This document shows positions 26,363-36,488 of a DNA stretch of 64,000 nt, in pieces. Every line of letters starts with the position of its first letter. The stretch's first letter is position 1. The notes below the pieces were generated by a model. The model made no database searches. It saw only the letters and a program-made list of their open reading frames with translations, and was not told where the DNA came from. The stretch spans positions 62,001 through 126,000 of the forward strand of contig NZ_CP084626.1 in NCBI RefSeq assembly GCF_022878925.1, read 5' to 3'. The translations under genes and the position numbers were made by a program. The stretch is from Caballeronia sp. TF1N1. Its GTDB lineage: Bacteria > Pseudomonadota > Gammaproteobacteria > Burkholderiales > Burkholderiaceae.

Positions 26363-26962
26363 ATGACGACCAGCAATCGAACACCGCGCCCCGCGCTGCT
26401 GACGGTGCCCGGCTTGCACGGCAGCGAGGGCGCGCACTGGCAAAGCTGGCTCGAGCATCAGTATGCCGATACATCGCGTGTCGAACAGGCAGACTGGGAC
26501 GCACCGCATCTCGACATCTGGGCGAACGCGGTGCTCGCGCAACTCGCGACCATTCGCCGTCCTGTCGTGCTCGCCGCGCATAGCTTCGGCTGTCTCGCGA
26601 CGGCGCACGCGCTCGCGCAGAATCGAACCGATGCCGAAGTCGTCGGCGTATTGTTCGTCGCGCCCGCGAGCCCGGAGAAGTTCCGTTTCGCCGGTCACTT
26701 CGAACCGACGCGTCTTGCCGTGCCTTCCATTCTCGTCGGCAGCGAAACCGATCCGTGGATGCCGCTCGACCACGCGCGCGATCTTGCAGCACGGCTTTCG
26801 AGCGCGTTCGTGAATCTCGGCGATGCCGGTCATATCAACACGGCGGCGGGTTTCGGTCCGTGGCCGCGCGCGAAATATTTCATCGACACGCTGGCTCAAT
26901 ATGCTTACCCTGCTGAAAGTTTCGCGGGCGAAGTCTCCTTGCACGAGCACGCGTATGGCTGA
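26363..26962 (+). CDS. RBBP9/YdeN-family alpha/beta hydrolase
   Basis: A 199-residue serine hydrolase of the RBBP9/YdeN type. It has TVPGLHGSEGAHWQSW, the nucleophile elbow AAHSFGCLATAHALAQ, a later Asp in VGSETDPWMPLDHA and a terminal His in LGDAGHINTAAGFG, so a complete Ser-Asp-His triad. Biological substrate is unknown. Start 26363 was preferred to ATG 26330, which adds 11 polar residues; neither has a strong ribosome binding site. It is divergent from the ghrA-like gene. Confidence 0.82.
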   Translation: MTTSNRTPRPALLTVPGLHGSEGAHWQSWLEHQYADTSRVEQADWDAPHLDIWANAVLAQLATIRRPVVLAAHSFGCLATAHALAQNRTDAEVVGVLFVAPASPEKFRFAGHFEPTRLAVPSILVGSETDPWMPLDHARDLAARLSSAFVNLGDAGHINTAAGFGPWPRAKYFIDTLAQYAYPAESFAGEVSLHEHAYG

Positions 26963-26996
26963 TGCGCCCGGTTTCATCGACGAACATGAACCATCC

Positions 26997-27020
26997 GGCC
27001 GCCATCGCGCGGCCTTTCTT
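26997..27020 (+). terminator. Hairpin with U-tract between the hydrolase and sbp
   Basis: The stem GGCCGC / GCGGCC with a six-base loop is followed by TTTCTTTT. It is only about 26 bases before the sulfate-binding protein start. Confidence 0.75.
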
Positions 27021-27045
27021 TTGCAATCGCATTCTTGAGGACGAT

Positions 27046-28050
27046 ATGGCGGGATACAGTAAGCGCGTGCTGATGGCAGCCGCGGCGCTCTATATGACGG
27101 CGGGCATCGCGCATGCCGATACTTCGTTGCTCAACGTCTCCTACGACGTGACGCGCGAACTGTACAAGGACATCGATACGGCGTTCATCGCCGACTACAA
27201 AAGCCGCGCGGGCGAAACGGTGACGGTGAAGCAGTCGCATGGGGCATCGAGCGCGCAGGCGCTGTCGGTGCTTCAGGGACTGCAAGCCGATGTCGTGACG
27301 ATGAATCAGCCCAACGATATCGACCTGCTTGCCGAACGCGGTCAACTCGTTCCGGCCAACTGGCGCACGCGTCTTCCGAACGGCAGCGCGCCCTACACGA
27401 CGACCATGGTGTTTCTCGTGCGAAAGGGCAATCCGAAGAACATCAAGGACTGGAGCGATCTCGCGCGGCCGGGCGTGCAAGTGATCATCGCGAATCCGAA
27501 GACTTCGGGTAATGGCCGCTACACGTATCTCGCGGCGTGGGGCTACAAGAAGCAGCAGGGCGCAACGGATGCGCAGGCGCTGGACTTCGAGCAAGCGATC
27601 CTCGCCAACGTGCCGACGCTCGACACCGGTGGGCGCGGTGCGACCACGACCTTCACGCAGCGCAATATCGGCGACGTGCTCGTGACTTTCGAGAACGAAG
27701 TCGGACTGATCGAAGCAGGCGTCGGCGCGAAGGACTTCGATGCGGTGTATCCGTCATCGAGCCTGTTGGCGGAGCCGCCGGTTTCCATCGTCGACAAGGT
27801 GGTGGACAAGCGCGGCACGCGCAAGGAAGCGCAGGCGTACGTGGACTTTCTTTACACGCCGCAAGCGCAGGAGATCATCGCGCAGCATCATTTGCGGCCG
27901 CGTAACACGGAGGTGCTGGCCAAGCATGCAAGCGAGTTCAAGCCGCTCAAGACGTTCACGGTGGAGCAGATCTTCGGCAGCTGGCAGAAGGCGCAGCAAA
28001 CCCATTTCGCCGATGGCGGGACTTTCGATCAGGTGGTCGAGAAGAAGTAG
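27046..28050 (+). CDS. sbp: Periplasmic sulfate-binding protein of a sulfate ABC transporter
   Basis: A 334-residue periplasmic solute-binding protein. A signal peptide ends GIAHA before DTSLLNVSYDVTRELYKDID, the classical Sbp/CysP N-terminus. KQSHGASSAQALSVLQGL supplies sulfate-dipole contacts, and MNQPNDIDLLAERGQLVP, NPKTSGNGRYTYLAAWGY and a WQKAQQTHFADGGTFDQV ending complete the family pattern. GAGGA precedes the ATG. The cysTWA permease and ATPase genes are not next to it, so it is an orphan partner for a system elsewhere. A bidirectional hairpin follows. Confidence 0.93.
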   Translation: MAGYSKRVLMAAAALYMTAGIAHADTSLLNVSYDVTRELYKDIDTAFIADYKSRAGETVTVKQSHGASSAQALSVLQGLQADVVTMNQPNDIDLLAERGQLVPANWRTRLPNGSAPYTTTMVFLVRKGNPKNIKDWSDLARPGVQVIIANPKTSGNGRYTYLAAWGYKKQQGATDAQALDFEQAILANVPTLDTGGRGATTTFTQRNIGDVLVTFENEVGLIEAGVGAKDFDAVYPSSSLLAEPPVSIVDKVVDKRGTRKEAQAYVDFLYTPQAQEIIAQHHLRPRNTEVLAKHASEFKPLKTFTVEQIFGSWQKAQQTHFADGGTFDQVVEKK

Positions 28051-28053
28051 CCG

Positions 28054-28087
28054 AAAGGGCTCGCCACGCGCGAGCCCTTTTCTTTTT
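28054..28087. terminator. Bidirectional terminator between sbp and bioB
   Basis: The stem AAAGGGCTCG / CGAGCCCTTT, extended by one C-G pair around a five-base loop, is followed on the plus strand by TTCTTTTT. It lies between the convergent sbp and bioB stops. Confidence 0.88.
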
Positions 28088-28096
28088 ACTCTCCGC

Positions 28097-29146
28097 TCAG
28101 TTCGAGCAGCCGCGTTCTTCCGCGCTGACGTTCTGCGCCGATTCCGCGCGCATTCCCAGACGCTCGATCAGCTTGCGGTCCGCTTCGGCTTGCGGGTTGC
28201 TCGTCGTGAGCAACTGATCGCCGTAGAAGATCGAGTTCGCGCCCGCCGCGAAACAAAGCGCCTGCAACGCTTCATCCATCTGCTCGCGTCCGGCCGAAAG
28301 ACGGACCATCGCCTTGGGCATGGTGATACGCGCCACCGCGATCGTGCGCACGAACTCGAAGGGATCGAGCGGCGCGGTGCCCGTGAGCGGCGTTCCGGCC
28401 ACTTGCACGAGATTGTTGATCGGCACCGACTCCGGATACGGCTCCATGTTGGCGAGCTGCGAGATCAAACCGGCGCGTTCACGCCGCGATTCGCCCATGC
28501 CGACAATCCCGCCGCAGCACACGTTGATGCCCACATCGCGCACGCGTTCGAGCGTATCGAGCCGATCCTGATACGTGCGCGTCGAAATGATCTGGCCGTA
28601 GAACTCGGGCGACGTATCGAGATTGTGGTTGTAGTAATCGAGGCCGGCATCGCGCAAGCCTTCTGCCTGATGCGGCTCCAGCATCCCAAGCGTCACGCAG
28701 GTTTCCAGTCCCATTGCCTTGACGCCGCGAATCATGTCCTTGATCGGCTCAAGATGGCGATCCTTCGGATTGCGCCACGCCGCGCCCATGCAAAAGCGCG
28801 TCGCGCCGTTGGCCTTGGCGGCTTCGGCGGCCTTCAGCACTTCATCCACGGCCATCAGCTTGTCGGCTTGCAGGCCGGTGTCGTGATGCACGGACTGCGG
28901 ACAGTATGCGCAATCTTCCTCGCAGCCGCCGGTCTTGATCGACAGAAGCGTGGAGAGCTGTACGGCGTTCGGATCGAAATGTTCGCGATGCACCGTTTGC
29001 GCGCGATACAGCAGGTCGTTGAACGGCAGGTCGTAAAGCGCGACGATATCGGCGACTTTCCAGCGCGCCTGCGCGGGCGTTTGCGTCGGCGCGGAGGTTT
29101 GCGCGGCAGTTTGCAACGATGCGTTGGCAGTGATGGTCTGCGTCAT
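28097..29146 (-). CDS. bioB: Biotin synthase
   Basis: A 349-residue radical-SAM enzyme inserting sulfur into dethiobiotin. The cluster motif [10 protein letters not shown] provides the CxxxCxxC for the 4Fe-4S/SAM site. LSIKTGG precedes it, and [23 protein letters not shown] and [12 protein letters not shown] complete the standard sequence with the second cluster Cys residues. A Thr/Gln/Ala-rich N-terminal extension of about 30 residues precedes the barrel. It is the last gene of bioAFDB, four bases after bioD. Confidence 0.97.
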   Translation of the reverse strand: MTQTITANASLQTAAQTSAPTQTPAQARWKVADIVALYDLPFNDLLYRAQTVHREHFDPNAVQLSTLLSIKTGGCEEDCAYCPQSVHHDTGLQADKLMAVDEVLKAAEAAKANGATRFCMGAAWRNPKDRHLEPIKDMIRGVKAMGLETCVTLGMLEPHQAEGLRDAGLDYYNHNLDTSPEFYGQIISTRTYQDRLDTLERVRDVGINVCCGGIVGMGESRRERAGLISQLANMEPYPESVPINNLVQVAGTPLTGTAPLDPFEFVRTIAVARITMPKAMVRLSAGREQMDEALQALCFAAGANSIFYGDQLLTTSNPQAEADRKLIERLGMRAESAQNVSAEERGCSN

Positions 29147-29150
29147 GAAT

Positions 29151-29852
29151 TCAGTCCTTGAGTAAAAGCCGGTCGAGCAGAAGGCGCGTGTCGAGATGAT
29201 CGGCGGCGCGCGCGGCGTCGGATGGCGCGAAATGCGGAATCACGCCGATGAGCGGTGCATCGAGCCGGTGTTGCAGCGAATGAATGTTTTCTTCCGGATA
29301 AAGCATGTGCGGATCGACGCGATTCGCCACCCAGCCCGCGATGCGCAAGCCGCGCGACGTGATCGCCTCGGCGGTCAGCAACGCATGGCTGATGCAGCCG
29401 AGCCGCATGCCGACCACGAGCACGACCGGCAGCTTCAGCGCGACGGCGAGATCGGCGGTGTCATGGGTATCGTCTAGCGGCACGCGAAAGCCGCCCACGC
29501 CTTCCACGACGACGATATCCGCATGATCGCACGCCACGCGATGCGCCTTTACGATGCGCCCGATATCCAGCGCAATGCCTTCACGCGCGGCGGCGATATG
29601 CGGCGCAATCGGCTCGCGCATCATGAACGGCGTGCGAATGGCGGGCGGCAGCGCGACGTTGGCGGCGGCATCGAGTTGATCGGCGTCTTCGTTATGCAGC
29701 ACGCCGTCACGTTCGATTGCGCCGGACGCGATGGGTTTCATCGCGGCGGCGCGCAAGTTCGCGCGCGCGAAGCCATGCAACAGCGCGCATGAGACGAAGG
29801 TCTTGCCGATCTCCGTATCGGTGCCGGCGACGAATAGCGATAAAGCGGTCAT
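29151..29852 (-). CDS. bioD: Dethiobiotin synthetase
   Basis: A 233-residue ATP-dependent ligase that closes the ureido ring of dethiobiotin. The P-loop is [18 protein letters not shown], followed by the substrate Lys region [19 protein letters not shown] and the nucleotide-specificity segment GWVANRVDP. It overlaps bioF by four bases (ATGA). Length is normal. Confidence 0.96.
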   Translation of the reverse strand: MTALSLFVAGTDTEIGKTFVSCALLHGFARANLRAAAMKPIASGAIERDGVLHNEDADQLDAAANVALPPAIRTPFMMREPIAPHIAAAREGIALDIGRIVKAHRVACDHADIVVVEGVGGFRVPLDDTHDTADLAVALKLPVVLVVGMRLGCISHALLTAEAITSRGLRIAGWVANRVDPHMLYPEENIHSLQHRLDAPLIGVIPHFAPSDAARAADHLDTRLLLDRLLLKD

Positions 29853-31054
29853 GTCGTTTCTTTACTGAGCGTGCCAAGTGCTTCGTCGAGTCGGGCGAGG
29901 TCGTCGTCGCCATGCGCGGCCGATAACGAAATGCGCAAGCGCGATGTCCCCGCGGGCACGGTCGGCGGGCGGATCGCGGGAACCCAGAGGCCTCGTTTGT
30001 CGAGCGCGGCGGCGAGCGCGAGCGTTTCGTCGTTGCCGCCGATGACGAGCGGCTGCACCGCTGTCTTCGATTCGACCGGCAACCAGCGTGTGCGTTTCAA
30101 CATGCCGCGCGTCGTTTCGATGAGCGATGCCAGATGCTTGCGTCGCGCATCGCCGTCTTCGCTGCCGATCAACCCGATGCTCGCGGATACGGCGTGCGCC
30201 ACGGCAGGCGGCGACGCGGTCGTGAAGATATAAGGCCGCGCGCGCTGGATCAACCATTCGATGACCGTCTCGCTTGCCGCGACGAACGCGCCGGAAACGC
30301 CCGCCGCCTTGCCTAGCGTGCCGACATAGACGAGATGCGGCGAGCGCAGCGCGAATTGCGCGAGCGCGCCGCGACCTTGCGGACCGAGCACGCCGAAGCC
30401 GTGGGCATCGTCGACGACGAGCCACGCACCGTATTTCTCCGCGAGTTCCACGAGACTTTGCAACGGCGCGATATCGCCGTCCATGCTGAACACGGTATCC
30501 GTCACGATGAGCTTCGTCGTCGCGTCCGCTTGCGATGCATCGAGCATGGCGTCGAGCGCTTCCATGTCGGCGTGTGGATAAATTTGCACCTGCGCGCGCG
30601 AGAGCCTGACGCCATCGATCAGAGACGCATGATTCAGCGCGTCGGAGAACACCATCGTGCCGCGTCCGGCGAGCGTCGAGAGCACGGCGAGATTGGCCAT
30701 GTAACCGGTGCTGAAGTAAAGCGCGCGCGGGTTGTCGACGAAGCCGCCGGAAAACGCGGCGAGATCGTCTTCGAGTTGCGCGTGGGCGCGCGAATGGCCG
30801 CCCAGCAGATGCGAGCCGCCGCTGCCCGCGCCATACAGCGACGCGCCTTCGGCAAGCGCTTCCCGCAGCGCTTCGTGGGCGGCGAGACCGAGATAGTCGT
30901 TGCTCGCGAAGCCGATCATCGCGCGGCCATCGACGGTCATACGCGCCGAACACGCGCTGTCGATGGTTCTGCGACGGCGGCGCAAACCGCGCGCGTCGAT
31001 ATCGGCGAGTCCTTGCTGCAGCGTTTCGTAGAGCGCTTTCGATGTATCGCTCAT
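29849..31054 (-). CDS. bioF: 8-amino-7-oxononanoate synthase
   Basis: A 401-residue PLP enzyme condensing pimeloyl-ACP/CoA with alanine. It shows [68 protein letters not shown] and the PLP-lysine segment [20 protein letters not shown] lies upstream of its ATG, which overlaps the bioA stop (ATGA). Confidence 0.96.
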   Translation of the reverse strand: MSDTSKALYETLQQGLADIDARGLRRRRRTIDSACSARMTVDGRAMIGFASNDYLGLAAHEALREALAEGASLYGAGSGGSHLLGGHSRAHAQLEDDLAAFSGGFVDNPRALYFSTGYMANLAVLSTLAGRGTMVFSDALNHASLIDGVRLSRAQVQIYPHADMEALDAMLDASQADATTKLIVTDTVFSMDGDIAPLQSLVELAEKYGAWLVVDDAHGFGVLGPQGRGALAQFALRSPHLVYVGTLGKAAGVSGAFVAASETVIEWLIQRARPYIFTTASPPAVAHAVSASIGLIGSEDGDARRKHLASLIETTRGMLKRTRWLPVESKTAVQPLVIGGNDETLALAAALDKRGLWVPAIRPPTVPAGTSRLRISLSAAHGDDDLARLDEALGTLSKETT

Positions 31055-32364
31055 GCGGAGGCCTCGGCGGCGGCCAGCGTGGCATCGAGCGTTTCGCGCG
31101 TGCGCCTGGCGAGCAGCGCGAGTTCGTCGTCGGTGAGCACGTATGGCGGCATCAGATAAACCGTCTTGCCGATAGGACGCAGCAACAGTTCGCGCTCCAG
31201 CCCCAACTCGAAGAAGCGACGCGAGAACGCGCGATCTTCGGTGACGACATCGAACGCGAAGATCGTGCCGCGCTCGCGTAGATTGCGCACGCGTTCATGC
31301 TTCACGAGCGGCTGCAAGGCCTCGCGCAAAAGCGCGGCTTTGCGGCGATTCTCCGCGAGCACGTTGGCGCTTTCGAACAGATCGAGCGTCGCGAGCGCGG
31401 CGCGGCATGCAAGCGGATTGCCCGTGTACGAATGCGAATGCAGAAAGCCGCGCGTGACGTCGTCATCGTAGAAAGCGGCGTAGATGTCATCGCGCGTGAG
31501 CACGATGGAAAGCGGCAGATAACCGCCGCTGATGCCCTTCGACAAGCACACGAAGTCCGGCCAGATGCCCGCTTGCTCGCACGCGAAGAAGGTGCCGGTG
31601 CGGCCGCAGCCGACCGCGATCTCATCGGCGATCAAATGCACGCCGTGTTCATCGCACAGGGCGCGCAAGCGGGTGAGATACGACGCGTCGTACATCGCCA
31701 TGCCGGCCGCGCATTGCACGAGCGGCTCGACGATCACGGCGGCGAGATGCGCGGCGCGTTGTTCGAAGAGCGCGCGCATGGCGTCGATGGCTTCGTCTTC
31801 GCCACTCGCCGCCGGCGATGCGACCACATGCGCGTGGCGGATCAGCGGATCGTATGCGTCCTTGAAGAGCGCGACATCGGTCACGCCGAGCGCGCCGATG
31901 GTTTCGCCGTGATAGCTGTTCGCCACGCACACGAACTCGCGCTTTTCACTTTGCCCACGGTTGCGCCAGAAGTGAAAGCTCATCTTCAACGCGATCTCGA
32001 CGGCGGACGCGCCATCGGACGCAAAAAAAGCATGACCGAGCGTGTGCCGTGTGAGCGCGGACAGGCGTTCGGCCAGTTCGACGGCGGGCGCATGCGTGCA
32101 GCCCGCGAGCATCGCGTGTTCGAGCGTATCGAGCTGATCCTTGAGCGCGCGGTTGATGTCGGGATTCGCGTGGCCGAACAGATTGACCCACCACGAACTG
32201 ATGGCGTCGAGATAGCGGTTGCCCGCCGGGTCGTAGAGCCACGCGCCCTTGCCGCGCGCGATGGGCACGAGCGGCATGCGCTCGTGGTGTTTCATCTGAG
32301 TGCACGGGTGCCACACCGCGGCGAGCGAGCGCGCGACCCAGTCCTGATTGTCTTCTGTGTTCAA
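31051..32364 (-). CDS. bioA: Adenosylmethionine-8-amino-7-oxononanoate aminotransferase
   Basis: A 437-residue class III PLP aminotransferase converting KAPA to DAPA with SAM as amino donor. It has [83 protein letters not shown] and the PLP lysine in [14 protein letters not shown]. The best start is TTG at 32362-32364: GGGAG is six bases upstream and no ATG lies before conserved sequence. It heads the operon bioA-F-D-B; regulation by BirA would be expected but no site was located. Confidence 0.95.
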   Translation of the reverse strand: MNTEDNQDWVARSLAAVWHPCTQMKHHERMPLVPIARGKGAWLYDPAGNRYLDAISSWWVNLFGHANPDINRALKDQLDTLEHAMLAGCTHAPAVELAERLSALTRHTLGHAFFASDGASAVEIALKMSFHFWRNRGQSEKREFVCVANSYHGETIGALGVTDVALFKDAYDPLIRHAHVVASPAASGEDEAIDAMRALFEQRAAHLAAVIVEPLVQCAAGMAMYDASYLTRLRALCDEHGVHLIADEIAVGCGRTGTFFACEQAGIWPDFVCLSKGISGGYLPLSIVLTRDDIYAAFYDDDVTRGFLHSHSYTGNPLACRAALATLDLFESANVLAENRRKAALLREALQPLVKHERVRNLRERGTIFAFDVVTEDRAFSRRFFELGLERELLLRPIGKTVYLMPPYVLTDDELALLARRTRETLDATLAAAEASA

Positions 32365-32598
32365 AAACGGCTCCCAGGCGGCGCATGGCGCCAGCCGGAT
32401 ACATCGGGCAAGCCGCGAGGGCCTGCGCTATTCGAGGATTGCGCCTGACTTCGCGCGCTTCGATTATGGCGAAAATATCCGGAAGCTTCGCTTTTCGGCC
32501 GGGTCCTGGATCGCCTGCGCACGCTTCCACGAAGTGGTGAAAAGCGCGATCGCGGCTAACTTCGCCGAACGGACCGCCAACACGGGCGAAAGAAGCAA

Positions 32599-32622
32599 AA
32601 ACGCCGGCGCAAGGCCGGCGTT
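32599..32622 (-). terminator. Intrinsic terminator of the exported hydrolase gene
   Basis: The stem AACGCCGGC / GCCGGCGTT with loop GCAAG is followed on the minus strand by TTTTGCTTCT. It lies 27 bases past the hydrolase stop and in the leader region of bioA, whose transcription runs away from it. Confidence 0.85.
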
Positions 32623-32648
32623 CGAAAAATTTGGAGGGAAGAAGCGTA

Positions 32649-33893
32649 TCAGCGCGATGCAGTCTGCGTTTGCTCACCCGCTTCGTTCCACACGACGGCG
32701 TTATCCACCGCGTAGAGCTTGCAGGGATCGGCGCTCTGCTTCTGGCAACTGGCGAGCGCGACGGACATCGGGTCGTCGCCGCCTTCGGCCCACGACCACG
32801 CGCCCGAGTTCGACACGGCGAACGCGCGGCTCGAATATTGGCTCAGGAAGTTGCGATAGCCGTTGCGGCCGCTTTCATCGATGAAGGGCACCGACTGCAC
32901 GGCATCGAGGTTCGCAAAGTCGGTGGCCTTCGGCGAATGCGGCTCGGCGACCTGATATTGCACCGTGGTCGGCATGCCGACCTGCGCGAGGAACGCCTTC
33001 ACGCGCGGCCACCAGACCTGCACGCCGTCGCGGTCGCCGACGAGCCGATGCGCGTCGTTCTTGTAGGTGCCGAAGTCGGTCATCTGCGCGCGTGCGCCGT
33101 GCGACACGAATGCGGCATACATCTGCGTGGACAAGTCGCCTTGCCACACCGAATCGTTGTCACCGTAGAGCCACAGCGAAGGCAAACGAACGTTCTCGCC
33201 ATAAGCGCCGAAGGCATCGACGAGATTCTTTTGCCAGCCGGCGCATTCGTCCTGACGCAGACCGCCCGAGAAATTGATGAGACCGCGCACGCCCGGCGCC
33301 GCGACCGCTTCGCGCGCACCGTAGGCCATGGTCGTCAAGCCGCCGTGCGAGGTGCCGCCCACGACGATATGCGTCTTGTCGACATAAGGCTGCTGGCTCA
33401 TGTACGCGACCGCTGCGGCGACGTCTTCCGCCTGCGCGAAGCCGTTGGCTTCGACATCGCAACCATGACCGGCGTAGTCGCCGCCCGAGCCCGCGAAGCC
33501 GCGGCGATTCGGCACGACCACGACATAGCCATGACGCACGAACTCGCGTGCGAGCGCGACCGGCCGATTGCGCGGTTGGGCGTGCGAGTCGCCGGGGAGC
33601 TTGCCGTGGTTGAAGACGATCATCGGGAAAGGACCCGCGCCGTCCGGTTTGAAAACGGTCGTTTCGAGCGAGATGTCGGCTTCGGGAATTTGAACGATGC
33701 TTTCGTTCAGACCATTGCCGACGACCGGAAGGTGAGCGTCGAGCGCGTCAGGAATTTGGCCAAAGACGGGGGCTGAAAGCCCTTCGGAAGGACGAACGCC
33801 GCCAATCGGTTCGGCTTTCACGACAGTCGTGAAGAACGATGTCGCAAGTGAGCACACCATGCTGCATCCGACCAACCAGGTTCTGATCGCCAT
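32649..33893 (-). CDS. Exported alpha/beta hydrolase (dienelactone hydrolase-like)
   Basis: A 414-residue protein with a signal peptide (MAIRTWLVGCSMVCSLATSF, cleavage near VVKAEP). The hydrolase fold follows: MIVFNHGKLPGDS, VVVVPNRRGFAGSGGDY, the nucleophile elbow VVGGTSHGGLTTMAYG with Ser, a catalytic-Asp candidate in LWLYGDNDSVWQ and His in KNDAHRLVGD. This resembles DLH/prolyl-oligopeptidase-type enzymes that act in the periplasm. The substrate is unknown. The gene is monocistronic. Confidence 0.8.
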   Translation of the reverse strand: MAIRTWLVGCSMVCSLATSFFTTVVKAEPIGGVRPSEGLSAPVFGQIPDALDAHLPVVGNGLNESIVQIPEADISLETTVFKPDGAGPFPMIVFNHGKLPGDSHAQPRNRPVALAREFVRHGYVVVVPNRRGFAGSGGDYAGHGCDVEANGFAQAEDVAAAVAYMSQQPYVDKTHIVVGGTSHGGLTTMAYGAREAVAAPGVRGLINFSGGLRQDECAGWQKNLVDAFGAYGENVRLPSLWLYGDNDSVWQGDLSTQMYAAFVSHGARAQMTDFGTYKNDAHRLVGDRDGVQVWWPRVKAFLAQVGMPTTVQYQVAEPHSPKATDFANLDAVQSVPFIDESGRNGYRNFLSQYSSRAFAVSNSGAWSWAEGGDDPMSVALASCQKQSADPCKLYAVDNAVVWNEAGEQTQTASR

Positions 33894-34219
33894 CCCTTAA
33901 CTCCGCCTCGCTCCGATTAAGGCTTGATTGGCTTGGCCCCAAATGCTCGATTGAAGTCACAAACCTATCTCGCTGCTCATGATGAGCAGTATCGGATGCG
34001 GGTTCCGGGAGCCATGCCCAGAAAAGGCATGACAATTGGCTTCAATACGGGGCTTCGCTGCGAACATCGGGGCGCGGCAATGACAGCGCCCTGACGTGAA
34101 GAGAGATTAACTGTTCAAAATTGCACTGCACAATAAGCGTAACCCCGTAACCATTTAATTTGAAAGGAGAAATCAAGGAAATTAATACTGAATCGGATTT
34201 ATATGTTTTAAAGAGACAT
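33894..34219. other. Intergenic region, no gene seen; AT-rich right half
   Basis: About 325 bases. The left part should contain the promoter of the exported hydrolase. From about 34095 to 34219 the sequence becomes strikingly AT-rich compared with the rest of the window, just past the ychJ stop. No hairpin or frame could be supported. Confidence 0.45.
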
Positions 34220-34642
34220 TTACTTTTCTTTTACGTCACCGTCGATATAGACCCAGTGGCCGGCGTTGTCGCGGCAAAAGCGGCTGGCTTCGTGCAAGCG
34301 ATGCGCTCGCCCTCCGACCTTGTAGCGCGCGACGAATTCGACTTCCTCGTGTTGTGTATCGATCACAGCGTGACGTTTGATTTGCAAACCGAGCCAGCGT
34401 GTGTGCGTGTCGTTCGAGACATCGAGATCGGGCGGGCGGGTTTTGTCGTCCCAGGTCGCGCGCAGGTAGGTCGTATTGCCGAGGACGTAAGCGGTATAGC
34501 GCGAACGCATGAGTTCCATGGCGTTCGCCGGAAAGGCGCCGGCTTCGATAAAGCGCCCGCAGCACGCTTCATAACGCGGCGCGCGGGCGTTCGGATGTTG
34601 ATTGGGCGATGCTCCGCCGCAAGGACATTCCACCGGCTTCAT
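34220..34642 (-). CDS. YchJ-family (UPF0225) protein
   Basis: A 140-residue protein with a metal-binding N-terminus (CPCGGASPNQ, later YEACCGRFIEAG), the family hallmark MELMRSRYTAYVLGNTTYL and an NTF2-like body with HEEVEFVARYKVGGRAHRLHE. Function is unknown; the Cys pattern is like a SEC-C zinc motif. Start 34642 overlaps the GST stop (ATGA), so it is translated from the same transcript. An upstream ATG (34699) would overlap the GST gene by 61 bases and was rejected. Confidence 0.87.
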   Translation of the reverse strand: MKPVECPCGGASPNQHPNARAPRYEACCGRFIEAGAFPANAMELMRSRYTAYVLGNTTYLRATWDDKTRPPDLDVSNDTHTRWLGLQIKRHAVIDTQHEEVEFVARYKVGGRAHRLHEASRFCRDNAGHWVYIDGDVKEK

Positions 34643-35247
34643 TGATCCACGCTCGGCATGTCGATGCGCCCCGGCTGGTTCTTCACGCGCGCAAGCCACG
34701 CGCGAATGGCAGGATAGCTAGCGAGATCGAGACCGGCTTCATCCGCGACATGCGTGTATGCGTAAAGCGCGATATCGGCCACCGTGTAGCGCTCGGCGGC
34801 AAAGAACGTGCGCCTGGCGAGATGCTGCTCCATCACGTCGAGCGCGCGGTACGAACCAGCGATCTTGTCGGGCAGCCGCGGATCGTCGTGCTTCTTCAGG
34901 AACTGCTTGATGAAGCGCGCCACCGCGACATATGGCTCGTGACTGTATTGCTCGAAGAACATCCATTGCAGCACGCGCGCGCGTTCGAGCCGGTCGGCGG
35001 GCAGGAGCGGCGTGCCATCGGCGAGATAGCAGAGAATGGCGTTCGATTCGGTGAGCGCCGTTTGTTCGTCGATGACGAGCACCGGAACCTTGCCATTCGG
35101 ATTGAGCTTCAGGAACGACTCGGTGCGCGTGGCGCCGTTCATCATGTCCACTTCGTGCCAGACGTAGGGCAGATTCAGTTGTTCGAGCGCGAGCCGCACC
35201 TTGTAGCAGTTTCCCGATGACGAAACGCCATGTACCTGATAAGTCAC
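34639..35247 (-). CDS. Glutathione S-transferase family protein
   Basis: A 202-residue cytosolic GST. The N-terminal thioredoxin-like domain starts VTYQVHGVSSSGNCYKVRLA, where SSSGN carries the likely glutathione-activating serine, then LKLNPNGKVPVLV and ALTESNAILCYLADG. The helical domain contains ERYTVADIALYAYTHVADE. There is no suitable ATG; GTG at 35247 has AAGGGAAG about seven bases upstream and was taken as start. It lies 47 bases after the thiolase and overlaps ychJ. Confidence 0.85.
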   Translation of the reverse strand: MTYQVHGVSSSGNCYKVRLALEQLNLPYVWHEVDMMNGATRTESFLKLNPNGKVPVLVIDEQTALTESNAILCYLADGTPLLPADRLERARVLQWMFFEQYSHEPYVAVARFIKQFLKKHDDPRLPDKIAGSYRALDVMEQHLARRTFFAAERYTVADIALYAYTHVADEAGLDLASYPAIRAWLARVKNQPGRIDMPSVDQ

Positions 35248-35294
35248 GTGCAATCTTCCCTTGTTATGGATGGTCGTGGCACGGCGCCAACTCT

Positions 35295-36488
35295 TTAGAC
35301 CAGTTCGATACCCATGGCCGTCGCTTCGCCGCCGCCGATACACAAGCTCGCAACGCCGCGCTTGAGCCCACGAGCCTTCAGCGCCGCAAGCAAGGTCACG
35401 AGAATGCGCGCGCCGGACGCGCCGATAGGATGTCCGAGCGCACACGCGCCGCCGTTCACGTTGACCTTGTCGTGCGGCAAATCGTGCTCGCGCATCGCGG
35501 CCATGGCGACTACGGCGAAGGCCTCGTTGATTTCGTAGAGATCGACACCGCCGGAACGCCAGCCGTTCTTCTCGAACAGCTTGCGAATGGCGCCAACCGG
35601 CGCGGTCGTGAACAACGCGGGCTGCTGCGCGAACGTGCTGTGACCCACGACTCGCGCGAGCGGCGTCACGCCCAATCGCTTGGCGGTGGATTCGAGCATC
35701 ATCACGAGCGCGGCGGCGCCATCGGAGATGGACGACGAATTCGCGGCCGTCACCGTGCCGTCCTTGGCAAACGCGGGCTTGAGCGATGGAATCTTCTCGA
35801 TGTTCGCCTTGAACGGCTGTTCGTCGCGCGCGATGACCGTATCGCCCTTTCTGCCTTGCACCGTGACGGGCGCGATTTCCCAGGCGAAGGAACCGTCGTC
35901 GTTGGCGCGCTGAGCGCGTCGCAACGATTCGACGGCAAACGCATCTTGCGATTCGCGCGAAAACTCATACGACGACGCGCATTGCTCCGCGAACGCGCCC
36001 ATGAGACGCCCCTTGTCGTAAGCGTCTTCCAGGCCGTCGAGGAACATGTGGTCGAGCACCTGACCGTGACCCATGCGCATGCCGCCGCGCGCCTTCGGCA
36101 ACAGATACGGCGCATTCGTCATGCTTTCCATGCCGCCCGCGACGATCACATCGGCCGAGCCTGCCAGCAGCATGTCGTGCGCGAACATGGCCGCGCGCAT
36201 GCCCGAGCCGCACATCTTGTTGATGGTCGTGCTGCCGGTGGAAAGCGGCAAGCCCGCGCCGAGCGCCGCTTGCCGTGCAGGCGCTTGACCTTGGCCCGCA
36301 GGCAGCACGCAGCCCATGATCGCTTCGTCGATCCGCGCGGGTTCGAGACCCGCGCGTTCGCATGCCGCGCGAATCGCGACCGCGCCGAGCTGCGGCGCGG
36401 TCATCGAGGCGAAATCGCCCTGAAATGCGGCCATCGGCGTGCGTGCCGCCGATACGATGACCACGGAATCCTTCGATGTCTCACTCAT
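35295..36488 (-). CDS. Acetyl-CoA C-acyltransferase (thiolase)
   Basis: A 397-residue thiolase. Nucleophile Cys93 is in INKMCGSGMRA. The CoA-binding/active-site histidine regions are EINEAFAVVAM and GGACALGHPIGASGARI, and the second Cys is in SLCIGGGEATAMGIEL. It could act in beta-oxidation or acetoacetyl-CoA cleavage. It overlaps the carbonic anhydrase gene by eight bases, within the merR-aceK-can operon. Confidence 0.93.
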   Translation of the reverse strand: MSETSKDSVVIVSAARTPMAAFQGDFASMTAPQLGAVAIRAACERAGLEPARIDEAIMGCVLPAGQGQAPARQAALGAGLPLSTGSTTINKMCGSGMRAAMFAHDMLLAGSADVIVAGGMESMTNAPYLLPKARGGMRMGHGQVLDHMFLDGLEDAYDKGRLMGAFAEQCASSYEFSRESQDAFAVESLRRAQRANDDGSFAWEIAPVTVQGRKGDTVIARDEQPFKANIEKIPSLKPAFAKDGTVTAANSSSISDGAAALVMMLESTAKRLGVTPLARVVGHSTFAQQPALFTTAPVGAIRKLFEKNGWRSGGVDLYEINEAFAVVAMAAMREHDLPHDKVNVNGGACALGHPIGASGARILVTLLAALKARGLKRGVASLCIGGGEATAMGIELV

